DNA of 64,000 nucleotides from JAVBRD01 sp031548365 (GCA_031548365.1 JAVBRD010000010.1:91666-155665), one strand, 5' to 3'. Positions 17,535 through 26,822 are shown, counted from the stretch's first letter. The notes: generated by a model from the sequence alone, not told the origin. A program made the numbers and translations.

Positions 17535-18665
17535 TTGAACTCTTTTAAGTACGAACTCCTGCACGTGGATACCTCGACTGGCGCGCGTCTGGGACGCCTG
17601 CACACGCCGCACGGAGTGATCGATACGCCGTGCTACATGCCCGTGGGCACAGCCGCCGCTGTCAAAGCCATGACTTCACGCGATATGCTTGAGCTTGACG
17701 CACCCATCTTGCTTGCCAACACGTACCACCTCTATCTGCGCCCCGGCCATGAGCTGGTAAGCAACGCGGGCGGCCTTCACCGCTTCATGGCGTGGGATCG
17801 CCCTATCTTGACCGACAGCGGCGGGTTTCAGGTGTTTTCGTTGGGTGACTTGCGAAAAGTGCGCGAGGACGGCGTGATGTTTCAATCGCACATCGACGGC
17901 TCGCGCCACCTGTTCACACCTGAAAAGGTCATGGAGATTGAGGAAGCGCTTGGCGCGGACATCATCATGGCGTTTGACGAGTGCTCGCCCTATCCTTGCG
18001 ACCGAGAACGCGCCCAAAGGGCGATGGACCGCACACACCGCTGGGCAGAGCGTTGCAAGGCCGCGCACAGACGCTCCGACCAAGCGCTCTTTGGCATCGT
18101 GCAAGGCGCGTTCTACGAAGACCTCAGGCTCCAGAGCGTCAAAACGCTGACCGATATGGATTTCCCAGGCTACGGCATCGGGGGGCTAAGCGTCGGTGAA
18201 CCCAAACCCATCATGTACCAGATGCTGGACGCGGTCGCCCCCGCGCTGCCTGCGCACAAACCGCGGTATCTCATGGGCGTTGGCAGTCCGGATTGCTTGA
18301 TTGAGGGCGCGCTGCGCGGTATCGATATGTTCGACTGCGTGCTCGCCACGCGCGTTGCGAGGAATGGCACCGCGCTGACATCCCGCGGAAGGATCGTGGT
18401 CAGAAACGCCGCGTACGCAGCGGATCTCTCACCGCTTGATCCCGAGTGCGATTGCTATGCATGCAGGAGTTTTTCGCGTGCGTACATCCGGCACATGCTC
18501 AATGTCAAGGAGATCACGGGCGCGCACCTCGTGTCCCTCCACAACCTGCACTTCCTCATTCAACTCATGGCAGAACTGCGCGCGGCTATCGCAAACGACA
18601 AAGGCGCGGAGTTCCGCGCCGCGTTCTATGATAAGTACGGCGGCGACGGCACTGGGCGTTTTTGA
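17535..18665 (+). CDS. tgt: Queuine/preQ1 tRNA-guanine transglycosylase
   Basis: Exchanges G34 in the anticodon of Asp, Asn, His and Tyr tRNAs for preQ1. The 376-residue protein shows LTDSGGFQVFSL with the general acid/base Asp, the GGLSVGEPK loop, nucleophile region FDCVLATRVARNG and the zinc site CDCYACRSFSRAYIRHM. I start at the TTG at 17535-17537, six bases after GGAGG; the ATG at 17529 touches the ribosome site directly. It follows queA; yajC comes next but has its own promoter. Confidence 0.96.
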   Translation: MNSFKYELLHVDTSTGARLGRLHTPHGVIDTPCYMPVGTAAAVKAMTSRDMLELDAPILLANTYHLYLRPGHELVSNAGGLHRFMAWDRPILTDSGGFQVFSLGDLRKVREDGVMFQSHIDGSRHLFTPEKVMEIEEALGADIIMAFDECSPYPCDRERAQRAMDRTHRWAERCKAAHRRSDQALFGIVQGAFYEDLRLQSVKTLTDMDFPGYGIGGLSVGEPKPIMYQMLDAVAPALPAHKPRYLMGVGSPDCLIEGALRGIDMFDCVLATRVARNGTALTSRGRIVVRNAAYAADLSPLDPECDCYACRSFSRAYIRHMLNVKEITGAHLVSLHNLHFLIQLMAELRAAIANDKGAEFRAAFYDKYGGDGTGRF

Positions 18666-18720
18666 GCAATATTAACACAAATGTTTCACACGGCGAATCC
18701 ACACTTGGTGATGAACACAC

Positions 18721-18749
18721 TTGCCGAACACGCATAATTCCGATATAAT
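18721..18749 (+). promoter_or_regulatory. Sigma-A promoter of yajC
   Basis: TTGCCG (18721-18726) is 17 bases before a perfect TATAAT (18744-18749). Transcription would start near 18756, about 35 bases before the yajC start codon. Confidence 0.75.
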
Positions 18750-18790
18750 ACGTAGATATTGGTAACAAAAGAAGAAGAGGTGTTTTCTGT

Positions 18791-19111
18791 TTGAGCGCTG
18801 ATGCCGTCAACGGATTTCTAGGTCAGGTTGGCCCGCTGCTCCCTATCGTTGGTGTTTTTGTGTTGATGTACTTCATGCTGATCCGCCCCCAGCAGAAGAA
18901 GGATAAAGCCGTGAAAAAAATGCGCGGCGAACTCAAGGTGCGCGACCGCGTCTCCACCATTGGCGGGATTTACGGAACGGTTGTCTCCATCAAGGACGAG
19001 ACGGTGACCATCGAGGTCGGTGTCGGGCAGGAAAAATCCAAACTCGTCATCGCGCGCTGGGCGATTGGCAATGTTGAGGGATCCGACGCGGTCGATGATT
19101 CATTGACATAA
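18791..19111 (+). CDS. yajC: Preprotein translocase accessory subunit YajC
   Basis: A 106-residue membrane protein with one N-terminal transmembrane helix (PLLPIVGVFVLMYFMLIRPQ) followed by the family signature RPQQKKDKAVKKM and a small cytoplasmic beta domain. It associates with SecDF in protein export. The start is a TTG at 18791, eight bases past AGAGGTG. tgt-yajC order is common in bacteria. secD and secF do not follow here. Confidence 0.93.
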   Translation: MSADAVNGFLGQVGPLLPIVGVFVLMYFMLIRPQQKKDKAVKKMRGELKVRDRVSTIGGIYGTVVSIKDETVTIEVGVGQEKSKLVIARWAIGNVEGSDAVDDSLT

Positions 19112-19302
19112 GTATTCAGACTGAATGGCCTGAGGGGCCCGCCTTCGAACCTTTAGGGCCGACGAAAACCCCGGCTTCCGTGATATTCGAAAACCGAGAG
19201 GTCCGAAGTGCTTACGCCTTCCGGACCTTTTTTGTGCTGTGTCCTATCACGCGCGCGCGCTGCATATGCTTATCGCGACATCACATCATCGGAGGGATCG
19301 CC
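19112..19302 (+). other. Intergenic leader between yajC and the TIGR04086 gene
   Basis: Apart from the terminator at 19199-19233 this stretch holds GC-rich inverted segments around 19130-19175 (GGGGCC...GGGCC...CCCC) but no coding frame or RNA family that I recognise. A ribosome site GGAGGG at 19291 belongs to the next gene. Confidence 0.4.
19199..19233 (+). terminator. Intrinsic terminator after yajC
   Basis: GGTCCGAAG pairs with CTTCCGGACC (one bulged G) and is followed by six T. It ends yajC transcription, or attenuates the next gene if transcription begins further upstream. Confidence 0.75.
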
Positions 19303-19710
19303 ATGCGCGCAGCCGCCAATCACGCGAAGATCACCAGCCATATGCTCGACATCGGAAAAGGCGCGCTCCTTGCGACCATCATCTCAGTGGCCGCCATTTT
19401 CGCGCTCGCGCTCGGACTTAAAGCGCTCCCCATCTCTGACGCTGTGCTCGCGGTCGTTAACCAAGTGATCAAGGTTCTGTCAGTTGCGTCAGGCGCGTAT
19501 CTCGGTGTCGGGCGTGGCGGTGAAAACGGTTTCCTCAAAGGCGCAGGCACAGGCATTCTTTACATGCTGCTGGGCACCGGGCTTTACCACATTCTGGGCG
19601 GTGAGAGCCAATCGCTGCTGGGCGTGCTCTCCGATATGCTGATGGGCGGCGCTGCGGGTGGCATTGCGGGCATTCTCACCGCCAATCTCGCCCCCAAATC
19701 AGGCAAATAA
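19303..19710 (+). CDS. TIGR04086 family membrane protein
   Basis: A 135-residue hydrophobic protein with about four transmembrane segments, including ALLATIISVAAIFALALGL near the N-terminus, and glycine-rich loops such as LGVGRGGENGFLKGAGTG. The family TIGR04086 is typical of Clostridia and sits near yajC, as here. Function is unknown. The start ATG at 19303 lies six bases after GGAGGG; the longer frame from 19180 runs through the terminator and is unlikely. Confidence 0.8.
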   Translation: MRAAANHAKITSHMLDIGKGALLATIISVAAIFALALGLKALPISDAVLAVVNQVIKVLSVASGAYLGVGRGGENGFLKGAGTGILYMLLGTGLYHILGGESQSLLGVLSDMLMGGAAGGIAGILTANLAPKSGK

Positions 19711-19788
19711 TCGGCCATTTGCACTGGATTGACTGCGCACGTCCGGCATAAATGTTCCGCGCCAAGGTCAACCTGATTCATGGATTCG

Positions 19789-19813
19789 CCCTTCGGGGCA
19801 ACGTGACGAAGGG
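19789..19813 (+). promoter_or_regulatory. Hairpin covering the spoIVB ribosome-binding site
   Basis: CCCTTCG (19789-19795) can pair with CGAAGGG (19807-19813) across an 11-base loop. The second arm contains most of the AAGGGAG ribosome site of spoIVB (start 19822). It could limit translation; with only seven pairs it may also be chance. Confidence 0.3.
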
Positions 19814-19821
19814 AGATCCAA

Positions 19822-21096
19822 ATGCGTGGAAAACTATTGAAAAGGCTGAGGAAAACCACTGGGGTGTTGCTTGCGGCGACAGCGCTCCTCTTTAATATGA
19901 CACCGCAGGCACAATGCATACGCGCTCTGCCGGAGAACCTTGTGCTCGCCGAAGGGCGCGACGTGACTTTTGATTTGTTTTACCCCGTGCGCGTCGATAT
20001 TGCAGGGCAGGCGCGCGCGGTATCCGACTCGCGAGATGAACGGCTTGCGGATGTGACGCACGGTCTGACGACGCTTCTCACCGTGCCTACGTCAAACGCT
20101 GGCGAGCTTGAGCTGGATATTCGCCTCTTTGGCGTGGTTCCGGTTAAGAAAGTCAATGTCACGGTCTATCCCGAGCGCGTTCTGGTACCGGGCGGTCATG
20201 CCATTGGCGTCACCATGCAAACACGCGGCGTGCTTGTCGTTGGCATTTCCACCGTAGACGGCAACAACGCCCGCTCTCCCGCTCGCGAGGCCGGCCTTAA
20301 ACCGGGCGACGTAATCGAAGCCATCAACGGAACCGGCCTGATCGACGCCGCTCATTTAAGCGAAATTGTTTCCGTGTGGCATGGCGGCGCGCTTCAGTTC
20401 ACCATACGGCGCGGGGACAGCCTGCTTAACCTTGACGTCACGCCAGAACGAGACCGTAACGATAACGCAACGCGCATCGGCGCGTGGGTACGCGACTCGA
20501 CCGCGGGCGTGGGCACGCTTTCGTGGTATGATCCCTCCACCCATCGCTTCGGCGCGCTCGGCCACGCTATCACGGATCCGGACACCAACATGCGCTTGAG
20601 CGTGCGCAACGGCGACGTGTTCTATTCCAACATTGTGGATGTGCGTATCGGACAAAAGGGCGAGCCAGGCGAGCTCAAAGGCGTTTTTCCTGACAAGCGG
20701 GAGACGCTCGGGACCATTCAGACCAACACGGAATTCGGGATTTACGGCGTTTCTGAAGGCGGTGTCACCAATCCGCTCTACCCCGCCGGGTTGCCCGCGG
20801 CCACGCAGGACCAGGTGCGCGAAGGCCCGTGCACGATCCTGACGACGGTAGACAACAAGGGAATCAAAGAATACGCGGCGGAGATCGTGCAAATCAACCG
20901 GCAAAGCTCGCCTGCTTCGCGATCAATGGTCGTGCGCATCACTGATTCCAATCTGCTCAAACACACCGGCGGGATTGTGCAGGGCATGAGCGGAAGCCCA
21001 ATCATCCAAGGCGGGCGGCTCATAGGAGCGGTCACTCACGTTTACGTCAACGACCCGACACGTGGATACGGGCTGTTCATCGACTGGATGAAATAG
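19822..21096 (+). CDS. spoIVB: SpoIVB-type signalling peptidase (S55)
   Basis: In endospore formers this serine peptidase is secreted from the forespore and cleaves SpoIVFA, releasing the SpoIVFB protease that activates sigma-K. The 424 residues show an N-terminal signal/anchor (GVLLAATALLFNMTPQA), a PDZ domain (about 130-200) and the S55 domain with His in GALGHAITD (H248) and nucleophile Ser in QGMSGSPIIQ (S390). The protein is complete. In Bacillus spo0A follows directly; here it does not. The gene is expected to be under a forespore sigma factor, but I could not find a convincing sigma-G or sigma-F promoter. Confidence 0.93.
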   Translation: MRGKLLKRLRKTTGVLLAATALLFNMTPQAQCIRALPENLVLAEGRDVTFDLFYPVRVDIAGQARAVSDSRDERLADVTHGLTTLLTVPTSNAGELELDIRLFGVVPVKKVNVTVYPERVLVPGGHAIGVTMQTRGVLVVGISTVDGNNARSPAREAGLKPGDVIEAINGTGLIDAAHLSEIVSVWHGGALQFTIRRGDSLLNLDVTPERDRNDNATRIGAWVRDSTAGVGTLSWYDPSTHRFGALGHAITDPDTNMRLSVRNGDVFYSNIVDVRIGQKGEPGELKGVFPDKRETLGTIQTNTEFGIYGVSEGGVTNPLYPAGLPAATQDQVREGPCTILTTVDNKGIKEYAAEIVQINRQSSPASRSMVVRITDSNLLKHTGGIVQGMSGSPIIQGGRLIGAVTHVYVNDPTRGYGLFIDWMK

Positions 21097-21102
21097 CAAA
21101 GT

Positions 21103-21125
21103 GCCGTGCGAGCTGATCGCACGGC
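21103..21125. terminator. Bidirectional terminator between spoIVB and the GH3 gene
   Basis: A perfect 9-base-pair stem (GCCGTGCGA with TCGCACGGC) separates two convergent genes. It is followed by GCTTTCTCTTC on the plus strand and by ACTTTGCTATTT on the minus strand. Confidence 0.6.
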
Positions 21126-21135
21126 GCTTTCTCTT

Positions 21136-23271
21136 CTATGAAATCATTATTTTTGCTGAATGAGGTGATACGCCCGTAAGTGCCGCCGTGCGCGCGTCCG
21201 GCTGTCCACCGCCCAAGTAAATGACATAAGCGCCAGCGGGGTTATACGCGCCGCCCATATCGTCCACACCTGTGAGGTGTTTTTTTGAGAGCGTAAAAGT
21301 CACGGTTTTACTTGCGCCCTTTTCAAGGAAGAATGGCTCCACGCCCTTGAGCGACCATTTGGGCTGATCCTCCCCCGGAATGGTCAGGTAAAGCTGCGCG
21401 ATCTCCCAGCCATCACAAGCGCCCATGTTTTTAACGTCGATCGTGACGGTCACACTCTCACCGAGAGATGCGCTCGCAGGAGCGCGCATGTTGCTGTAGA
21501 CAAACCGCGTATAGGAAAGGCCAAAACCAAACGGATAGAGCGCTTCCTTGTCCATGTAGCGGTAGGTACGGCCCGCCATCGCGTAGTCGGTGAAATCCGG
21601 AAGTTCCTCCGTCGTGCGGTAGAATGTGACGGGCAGGCGTCCGCTGGGCGAATAGTCGCCGAAGATCAGCTGTCCGAGCGCGCGTCCGCCCAACGCGCCA
21701 GGATACCACGCCTGAATGACGGCGTTGGCCTTGTCGTCTGCAAGCCCAACGGCAAGTGCGCTCCCGGACAACAGTGCGACAATGACCGGTTTTCCTGTGC
21801 CCAACACTTTTTCGAGCAGCTCGCCTTGCAGTCCCGGCAAATCGAGGTTTGGTTTGTCGCCCGACATGAAAGGGTTTCCCGTGTCGTTTTGCTCGCCCTC
21901 AAGACCCGCATCAAGGCCCAGACACACGATAACAGCGTCCGCGGCGTCCGCACACGCGAGCGCTTCTGAGAAGCGGTCACCCGGTTGGCCGAGCCCCGAG
22001 CACTTGTCCTTGAAAAGGTGGCATCCGGGCGCGTACAGAACGCGCACACTATCCCCTGCCTCATGCGTGATCCCCCGAAGCGGTGTGTACGCATCGTTAG
22101 GCGTGCCGGTGTAGTTGCCAAGTAGCGCATCCTTGTTGTCCGCGTTGGGGCCGATGATCGCGAGCGTCTTGATCTTGTCGCGGTCCAGCGGAAGAACGCC
22201 GTCGTTTTTGAGCAGTGTCATGCAGCGACGCGCAGCCTCCAAATTGATATCATGATGCTCCTTGCTGTCGACGACGGTGAACGGAATGCCGCTGTAGATC
22301 TTGGAAGGCTCACCCAGAATCCCAAGCCTGAACCGAGCCGTCATGAGGCGGACGAGAGAAATATCCAGATCCTTTTCCTCGATCAGACCCTCGTCCATCG
22401 CGGCCGCAAGATGCATGTACGCGTTTCCGCAGTTAATGTCGCAGCCTTTTTTAACGGCGAGCGCGACCGACTCCTCAATAGTTGCAGTCACGCCATGCCC
22501 CTCGTTGAAGTCCTTGATCGCCCAGCAGTCGCTGGTGACATGACCGTCAAAGCCCCAACGCCTGCGCAGCACCTCTTCAAGCAGAAAGGTATGGCCGCAG
22601 CACGGCTCTCCGTTTGTGCGGTTGTACGCGCCCATGACCGCCTCGACCTTGGCATCCACAACACATTCCTCGAACGCGTACAGATATGTTTCAAACAAGT
22701 CTTTGGGCGAACACGTAGCATCGAACTCATGCCGCAAATCCTCGGGGCCGGAGTGCACCGCGAAGTGTTTGGCGCACGCCGCGGCCTTTAAGTGCGTCTC
22801 GTCCTCGCCCTGTATGCCGCTGACGAACGCCTTTCCAAGCTCGGCGGTCAAGTAAGGATCTTCACCGTACGTTTCGTGCCCCCGCCCCCAGCGCGGATCG
22901 CGGAAGATGTTGATGTTGGGCGACCAGAACGTCAGCCCTTTGTAGATGTCGCGGTCGCCGCGCGCGGATGCCGCGTCATACTTGGCGCGGCCCTCCGTTG
23001 AGATAACGTCTGCAATTTTTTTAAGTAGCGCGGGATCAAACGTGGCGGCTAAACCGATGGCCTGCGGAAAAACGGTCGCGACCCCGGCGCGCGCGACACC
23101 GTGCAAAGCCTCATTCCACCAGTTGTACGCGGGGATGCCAAGACGCATCACTTCAGACGCCCAGTGCACCATCTGGCTAATTTTCTCCTCGAGCGTCATC
23201 TGGGCAACCAAAGCTTGCGCCTGTGACTTGTAAACCTTGTCAATCTCCGGACGTATGGCTCCCGTCGGCAT
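21136..23271 (-). CDS. Glycoside hydrolase family 3 protein (beta-glucosidase/xylosidase-like)
   Basis: A 711-residue GH3 enzyme with no signal peptide. The N-terminal barrel carries KHF (K168-H169), PRWGRGHETYGEDPYL and nucleophile Asp in GHVTSDCWAI (D248). An alpha/beta sandwich domain follows, then a C-terminal fibronectin-III-like domain ending in AYVIYLGGGQPD. It resembles plant-polysaccharide beta-xylosidases or glucosidases, but specificity cannot be read. Start is the ATG at 23269-23271 after AAGGAGG; it overlaps the end of the DUF2339 gene by 32 bases, so the two are probably co-translated. The long upstream extension to 23517 is antisense-like junk. Confidence 0.92.
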   Translation of the reverse strand: MPTGAIRPEIDKVYKSQAQALVAQMTLEEKISQMVHWASEVMRLGIPAYNWWNEALHGVARAGVATVFPQAIGLAATFDPALLKKIADVISTEGRAKYDAASARGDRDIYKGLTFWSPNINIFRDPRWGRGHETYGEDPYLTAELGKAFVSGIQGEDETHLKAAACAKHFAVHSGPEDLRHEFDATCSPKDLFETYLYAFEECVVDAKVEAVMGAYNRTNGEPCCGHTFLLEEVLRRRWGFDGHVTSDCWAIKDFNEGHGVTATIEESVALAVKKGCDINCGNAYMHLAAAMDEGLIEEKDLDISLVRLMTARFRLGILGEPSKIYSGIPFTVVDSKEHHDINLEAARRCMTLLKNDGVLPLDRDKIKTLAIIGPNADNKDALLGNYTGTPNDAYTPLRGITHEAGDSVRVLYAPGCHLFKDKCSGLGQPGDRFSEALACADAADAVIVCLGLDAGLEGEQNDTGNPFMSGDKPNLDLPGLQGELLEKVLGTGKPVIVALLSGSALAVGLADDKANAVIQAWYPGALGGRALGQLIFGDYSPSGRLPVTFYRTTEELPDFTDYAMAGRTYRYMDKEALYPFGFGLSYTRFVYSNMRAPASASLGESVTVTIDVKNMGACDGWEIAQLYLTIPGEDQPKWSLKGVEPFFLEKGASKTVTFTLSKKHLTGVDDMGGAYNPAGAYVIYLGGGQPDARTAALTGVSPHSAKIMIS

Positions 23272-25522
23272 GTTCGTTCCTCCTTGATTCGTTCTCATTT
23301 TCCATGAGTTGTGGGGGCGGCGCGGGTTCAAGCCTTTTGACAAAAAATTGGTAGACAAAGGAGATGGCGAGAAGCGTAAGGCCAAACGCGAAGTAAGATA
23401 CAATACGCGCCCCCGAGGACAGGAACGCAAGATCCACAACAAACAGTTTAGCCACCGCGACGAAGGAGAGCACAAGACCGAACCGCCGCATGCCCTGGTA
23501 CCGCCGGATGAATCCACAGATCACCCACGCGAGCGCGGCGACGATGTACAACGTGCTGATGATCAAGCTTGATATGCCAAGGCTGAACTGCACAATGAGG
23601 ATTTGGGTCAGACTCGCGACGGCGAACGCCGACACAGCAATCGCCACGATCTCTTTTGCGCGGGCACGCCTGGTAAACACGTTTTGAGCAAGCTCATACA
23701 CCGCTGCAACAGTGAGGACGTTGAGCAAACCCATGACGATAACGCTGACCGCACTGATCGCACTAGTCGCGGCGACGCGCGGAATTGGCGATGTATTGAG
23801 CGTCAAAGCAAGGATGATCGCTACCGCGTAGATGCCGATAGAGATGTACCGCATCCCCTCATCCGCCAGCGCGCGAACTTTCCGGTAGGCATACGCAAAC
23901 GCGTAACTGACCGCGATGAGCGTGCATTGCATGAGATCAACATTGCGCTGACCGCGCGTCACTTCCGCTATCCAGCGATCAAACGGCTGGGTGATCAGGT
24001 AGGAGGCGAACAGCCACAGGTTCACCGCGCTCGCGCGCATCATCCAAGAGCGAACGCGGTCCGCACGCCCCGCTAATACCATAGTTGCGAGGATGACGGC
24101 CGAGGAGAGCGTCATCGCCAGGTATTTCCATGTGAAAAGCGTGCGCACAGCGTCATCAATGAAGCGAACAACATCATACGAAAGGAAGGTGTACATACAC
24201 AGCCCACAAAGAATCCATCCCGCACGCGTAAAACCTTTGCGGCGGCTGAGCAGGCCGTATGTCAACAGACCGGTTCCCTCAATCAGCCACCCCAGCGTAA
24301 GCCAGATGACGCCGAACTGGAGAGGCACCGCAAGCACGGCGAAGGTCAGCGCGGTGATGTAGAACACCGCCATCGCCACGCGCTCATGTGTGAGTTTTCG
24401 TTCGATGAAGAAGCCGGCGGCTCCGTACGCAAGCGCAAAACTCATGGACGCCAGACCGCGGTACGCGGTGAACCCCCATTCATGCAGTACCGCATACATC
24501 AAAAACGCGCTCGCGACAGTATTAATGGCAATGAGCACGATATCGGGTTTTTCGATCGGGTGGCTCTTTAGCATTGCGCGCGCGATGGGGATAACATCGT
24601 AGATCACAAAGCCCATCAGCACGTATAGCGCGCACTTGATGCCTTCGATGGACGTTGGTCCCAGGTCGTAAACCAAGAAAACAGCTGACGCGACATTGAG
24701 CGAAAAGCTGACAAACTGTGTGGCATACCACTTTCTGCCGGATGCCGTCAAGAGTGCGTAAAGATTGAGCGCAAACAAGTAGGCCATGATGAAGTCGGGC
24801 GCACCGGAGCCAAACGCGCTGGAGAGGACCGGCAAGTAACCGCCGACGATCGCAAAAACCGATATGGTTTGCGATTTATGATGTACCGCCAAGAAGAACG
24901 ACAACGCCGTAATCGCAACGCATATGATGATCGCGGCAACTTCCGGCAGCATGTGCAAGTAAAAAAAACTAACAGCGAGCGCGGCGTAAAGAACCGCGAC
25001 GCCTCCGCCCGTGAGGCCGATGGAAAACACGCCCGCTTTTTTACGGTTCATGATCTCCCCGGTGACCAGTAACAGCGTACCAAACGAAAAAGCGAGTACG
25101 CTCTTGAGTGCGTCTGGCAGACGCGCATAGGTGAACTGAAGGCCCGCGATGACGCCAATGATGAGTAACAGGATACCCAGCTTGTTCAGGAGGTTGAGGC
25201 CGAGGAAGTTTTCGATGTTGGTGCGGGAGCGCTCTTGTTTTTTCTCATCATTGTCTGGATGCGCCAAGGGGCGTTCACGCTTGAGCGGACGTACGGGTGG
25301 CGCGCTTGTGGTCACCGCCCCATACGCCGCGACAGGCATGGATGGTGACGTGTACACGGCCGTTTGGGTCTGTTGCGCCTTAGGCGCGCCAGGAATCCGC
25401 GGCGTGAGCTCCTCCGATGGCACCTTCGCGTCCGACAACCGGCCCAGTTCCGCTTCTATCCGAGCTAATCCGGCCCTCTGTTCTTCAAGCATGAGCCGGA
25501 TCCTCTTGAGTGCTTCGTCCAT
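23240..25522 (-). CDS. DUF2339 multi-span membrane protein
   Basis: 760 residues. Residues 1-45 are a predicted coiled coil (LKRIRLMLEEQRAGLARIEA), 46-105 a low-complexity proline-rich linker, and from residue 115 on there are about 18 or more hydrophobic helices. The family marker region NFLGLNLLNKLGILLLIIGV is present. DUF2339 proteins occur widely but have no established function. The start ATG at 25520-25522 follows GGAGGG and a consensus minus-strand promoter. Its last codons contain the ribosome site of the GH3 gene. Confidence 0.85.
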   Translation of the reverse strand: MDEALKRIRLMLEEQRAGLARIEAELGRLSDAKVPSEELTPRIPGAPKAQQTQTAVYTSPSMPVAAYGAVTTSAPPVRPLKRERPLAHPDNDEKKQERSRTNIENFLGLNLLNKLGILLLIIGVIAGLQFTYARLPDALKSVLAFSFGTLLLVTGEIMNRKKAGVFSIGLTGGGVAVLYAALAVSFFYLHMLPEVAAIIICVAITALSFFLAVHHKSQTISVFAIVGGYLPVLSSAFGSGAPDFIMAYLFALNLYALLTASGRKWYATQFVSFSLNVASAVFLVYDLGPTSIEGIKCALYVLMGFVIYDVIPIARAMLKSHPIEKPDIVLIAINTVASAFLMYAVLHEWGFTAYRGLASMSFALAYGAAGFFIERKLTHERVAMAVFYITALTFAVLAVPLQFGVIWLTLGWLIEGTGLLTYGLLSRRKGFTRAGWILCGLCMYTFLSYDVVRFIDDAVRTLFTWKYLAMTLSSAVILATMVLAGRADRVRSWMMRASAVNLWLFASYLITQPFDRWIAEVTRGQRNVDLMQCTLIAVSYAFAYAYRKVRALADEGMRYISIGIYAVAIILALTLNTSPIPRVAATSAISAVSVIVMGLLNVLTVAAVYELAQNVFTRRARAKEIVAIAVSAFAVASLTQILIVQFSLGISSLIISTLYIVAALAWVICGFIRRYQGMRRFGLVLSFVAVAKLFVVDLAFLSSGARIVSYFAFGLTLLAISFVYQFFVKRLEPAPPPQLMENENESRRNEHADGSHTSGD

Positions 25523-25544
25523 TTCATCCCTCCGTTACCACAAC

Positions 25545-25573
25545 AGCATATAATTAACACCGGAATATGTCAA
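25545..25573 (-). promoter_or_regulatory. Sigma-A promoter of the DUF2339-GH3 operon
   Basis: A perfect TTGACA (25568-25573) is 17 bases from TATGCT (25545-25550) on the minus strand. Its -35 element overlaps the -35 region of the divergent promoter for the oxidoreductase gene. Confidence 0.65.
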
Positions 25574-25586
25574 TTGGCGGGCGGTG

Positions 25587-25595
25587 TGATATAAT
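25587..25595 (+). promoter_or_regulatory. Extended -10 promoter of the oxidoreductase gene
   Basis: TGATATAAT (25587-25595) is a perfect extended -10 element on the plus strand. The -35 region around 25567-25572 (ATGTCA) is poor, which an extended -10 can tolerate. The start codon is at 25628. Confidence 0.65.
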
Positions 25596-25627
25596 GGCGG
25601 CAACGAAAACAAAGGAGTGGTGATTCC

Positions 25628-26710
25628 GTGAAAAACCTCCGCGTCGCCATCATCGGGTATGGCCGCAGCGGTCGCGACATCCATCGTCACCTGCTCACCC
25701 AGATGCCTGACCTGTTCACCATCGTCGCGTTTGTTGAAAAAGACGCGCAGCGCAAAGACATGATCAAGGCTGAAAACCCAGGCGTTGAGATCCTCGACGA
25801 CTACTCAAACCTCATTGGGCGCGCGGACATCGACCTCGTCGTCAACGCATCCTTCAGCCATCAGCACGCGCCGATTTCCAGGGAGCTGTTGGCCAACGGG
25901 CTCAATGTCCTGACAGAGAAACCCGCCGCGAGCGGCTCCGCCGAGTTCAAGGGGGTGTGCGACGCAGCGAATGCCTCTGGTAAGCGCTACTTCATCTTCC
26001 AGCAGTACCGGTTCTCTCCTGTATACAGGAAAATCAAAGAGGTCATTGGCTCCGGCGTTCTTGGACGCATCGTGCAGGTTGGATTTTCGTACAGCGGACT
26101 CTCGCGCCGCTGGGATTGGCAGACCGTGCAAAACTTAAACGCAGGCAGCCTGCTTAACACCGGCCCTCACCCGGTCGACATGGCGCTTGACCTCATGGGC
26201 TTTCCCGATGACGTGAATGTGTTCTGCGCCATGGATCGCGCGAACACGTTCGGCGACGCGGAAGACTACGTCAAGCTTCTGCTTCGCGCACCGGGCCGCC
26301 CGGTCGCCGACATTGAAATTTCCGCAAGCAACGCCTACAGCGACCACACGTATCTGATTCAGGGCACGCGCGGTACGCTCAAGGGCGGCGGAAAACTCCA
26401 GTGGAAATACTATGTCGAGTCAGAGGAAGAAATTCGCAACCTCATCCTCGAGCCGCTGCGCGATGAAACAGGTAAGCCGATCTATTGCCGAGAAAAACTC
26501 CACATTCACGAGGAAACGTGGGAGGCAACCGGCACAGACGCCAACGAAGGCAACACAAAAGGCCTTGCGTACTACCGGGCGCTACATGCCGACCTCAACG
26601 GCGGCGCACCCATCGAGATCAAGCATGAGCAGATTTACTTGCAAATGCGCGTGATGGAAGAGTCACACCGCCAGAACGAGAGAACCCTCAACCGTTTTGT
26701 CAACATATAG
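25628..26710 (+). CDS. Gfo/Idh/MocA family NAD(P)-dependent oxidoreductase
   Basis: A 360-residue dehydrogenase with N-terminal Rossmann fold (VAIIGYGRSGRDIHRHLL) and the family's EKP motif (VLTEKPAAS). The C-terminal alpha/beta substrate domain carries GSLLNTGPHPVDMALDLMG, the usual catalytic His region. Members oxidise or reduce sugars, inositols or sugar acids; the substrate is unknown. Start is GTG at 25628, after AAGGAG. Its gene faces the GH3-DUF2339 operon across overlapping promoters, so both may respond to carbohydrate supply (inference). Confidence 0.9.
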   Translation: MKNLRVAIIGYGRSGRDIHRHLLTQMPDLFTIVAFVEKDAQRKDMIKAENPGVEILDDYSNLIGRADIDLVVNASFSHQHAPISRELLANGLNVLTEKPAASGSAEFKGVCDAANASGKRYFIFQQYRFSPVYRKIKEVIGSGVLGRIVQVGFSYSGLSRRWDWQTVQNLNAGSLLNTGPHPVDMALDLMGFPDDVNVFCAMDRANTFGDAEDYVKLLLRAPGRPVADIEISASNAYSDHTYLIQGTRGTLKGGGKLQWKYYVESEEEIRNLILEPLRDETGKPIYCREKLHIHEETWEATGTDANEGNTKGLAYYRALHADLNGGAPIEIKHEQIYLQMRVMEESHRQNERTLNRFVNI

Positions 26711-26717
26711 CTACACA

Positions 26718-26750
26718 AAAGAAGAGAGTGCACAGTTCACTCTCTTCTTT
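26718..26750 (+). terminator. Intrinsic terminator after the oxidoreductase gene
   Basis: AAAGAAGAGAGTG pairs perfectly with CACTCTCTTCTTT over a 7-base loop, with the T-rich end forming part of the stem. It lies 8 bases past the stop codon. Confidence 0.75.
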
Positions 26751-26822
26751 ATATTGTTAAAGTCGGATTCCAGCTTCATCGCACTGGCCCGGAGATCCGC
26801 GACTACACGCAGGGTCTTGCGC

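Noticed and set aside
23272..23517. N-terminal extension of the GH3 protein
   Set aside because: The extension is out-of-frame translation of the DUF2339 gene; the ATG at 23271 has a perfect ribosome site and begins a typical GH3 sequence.
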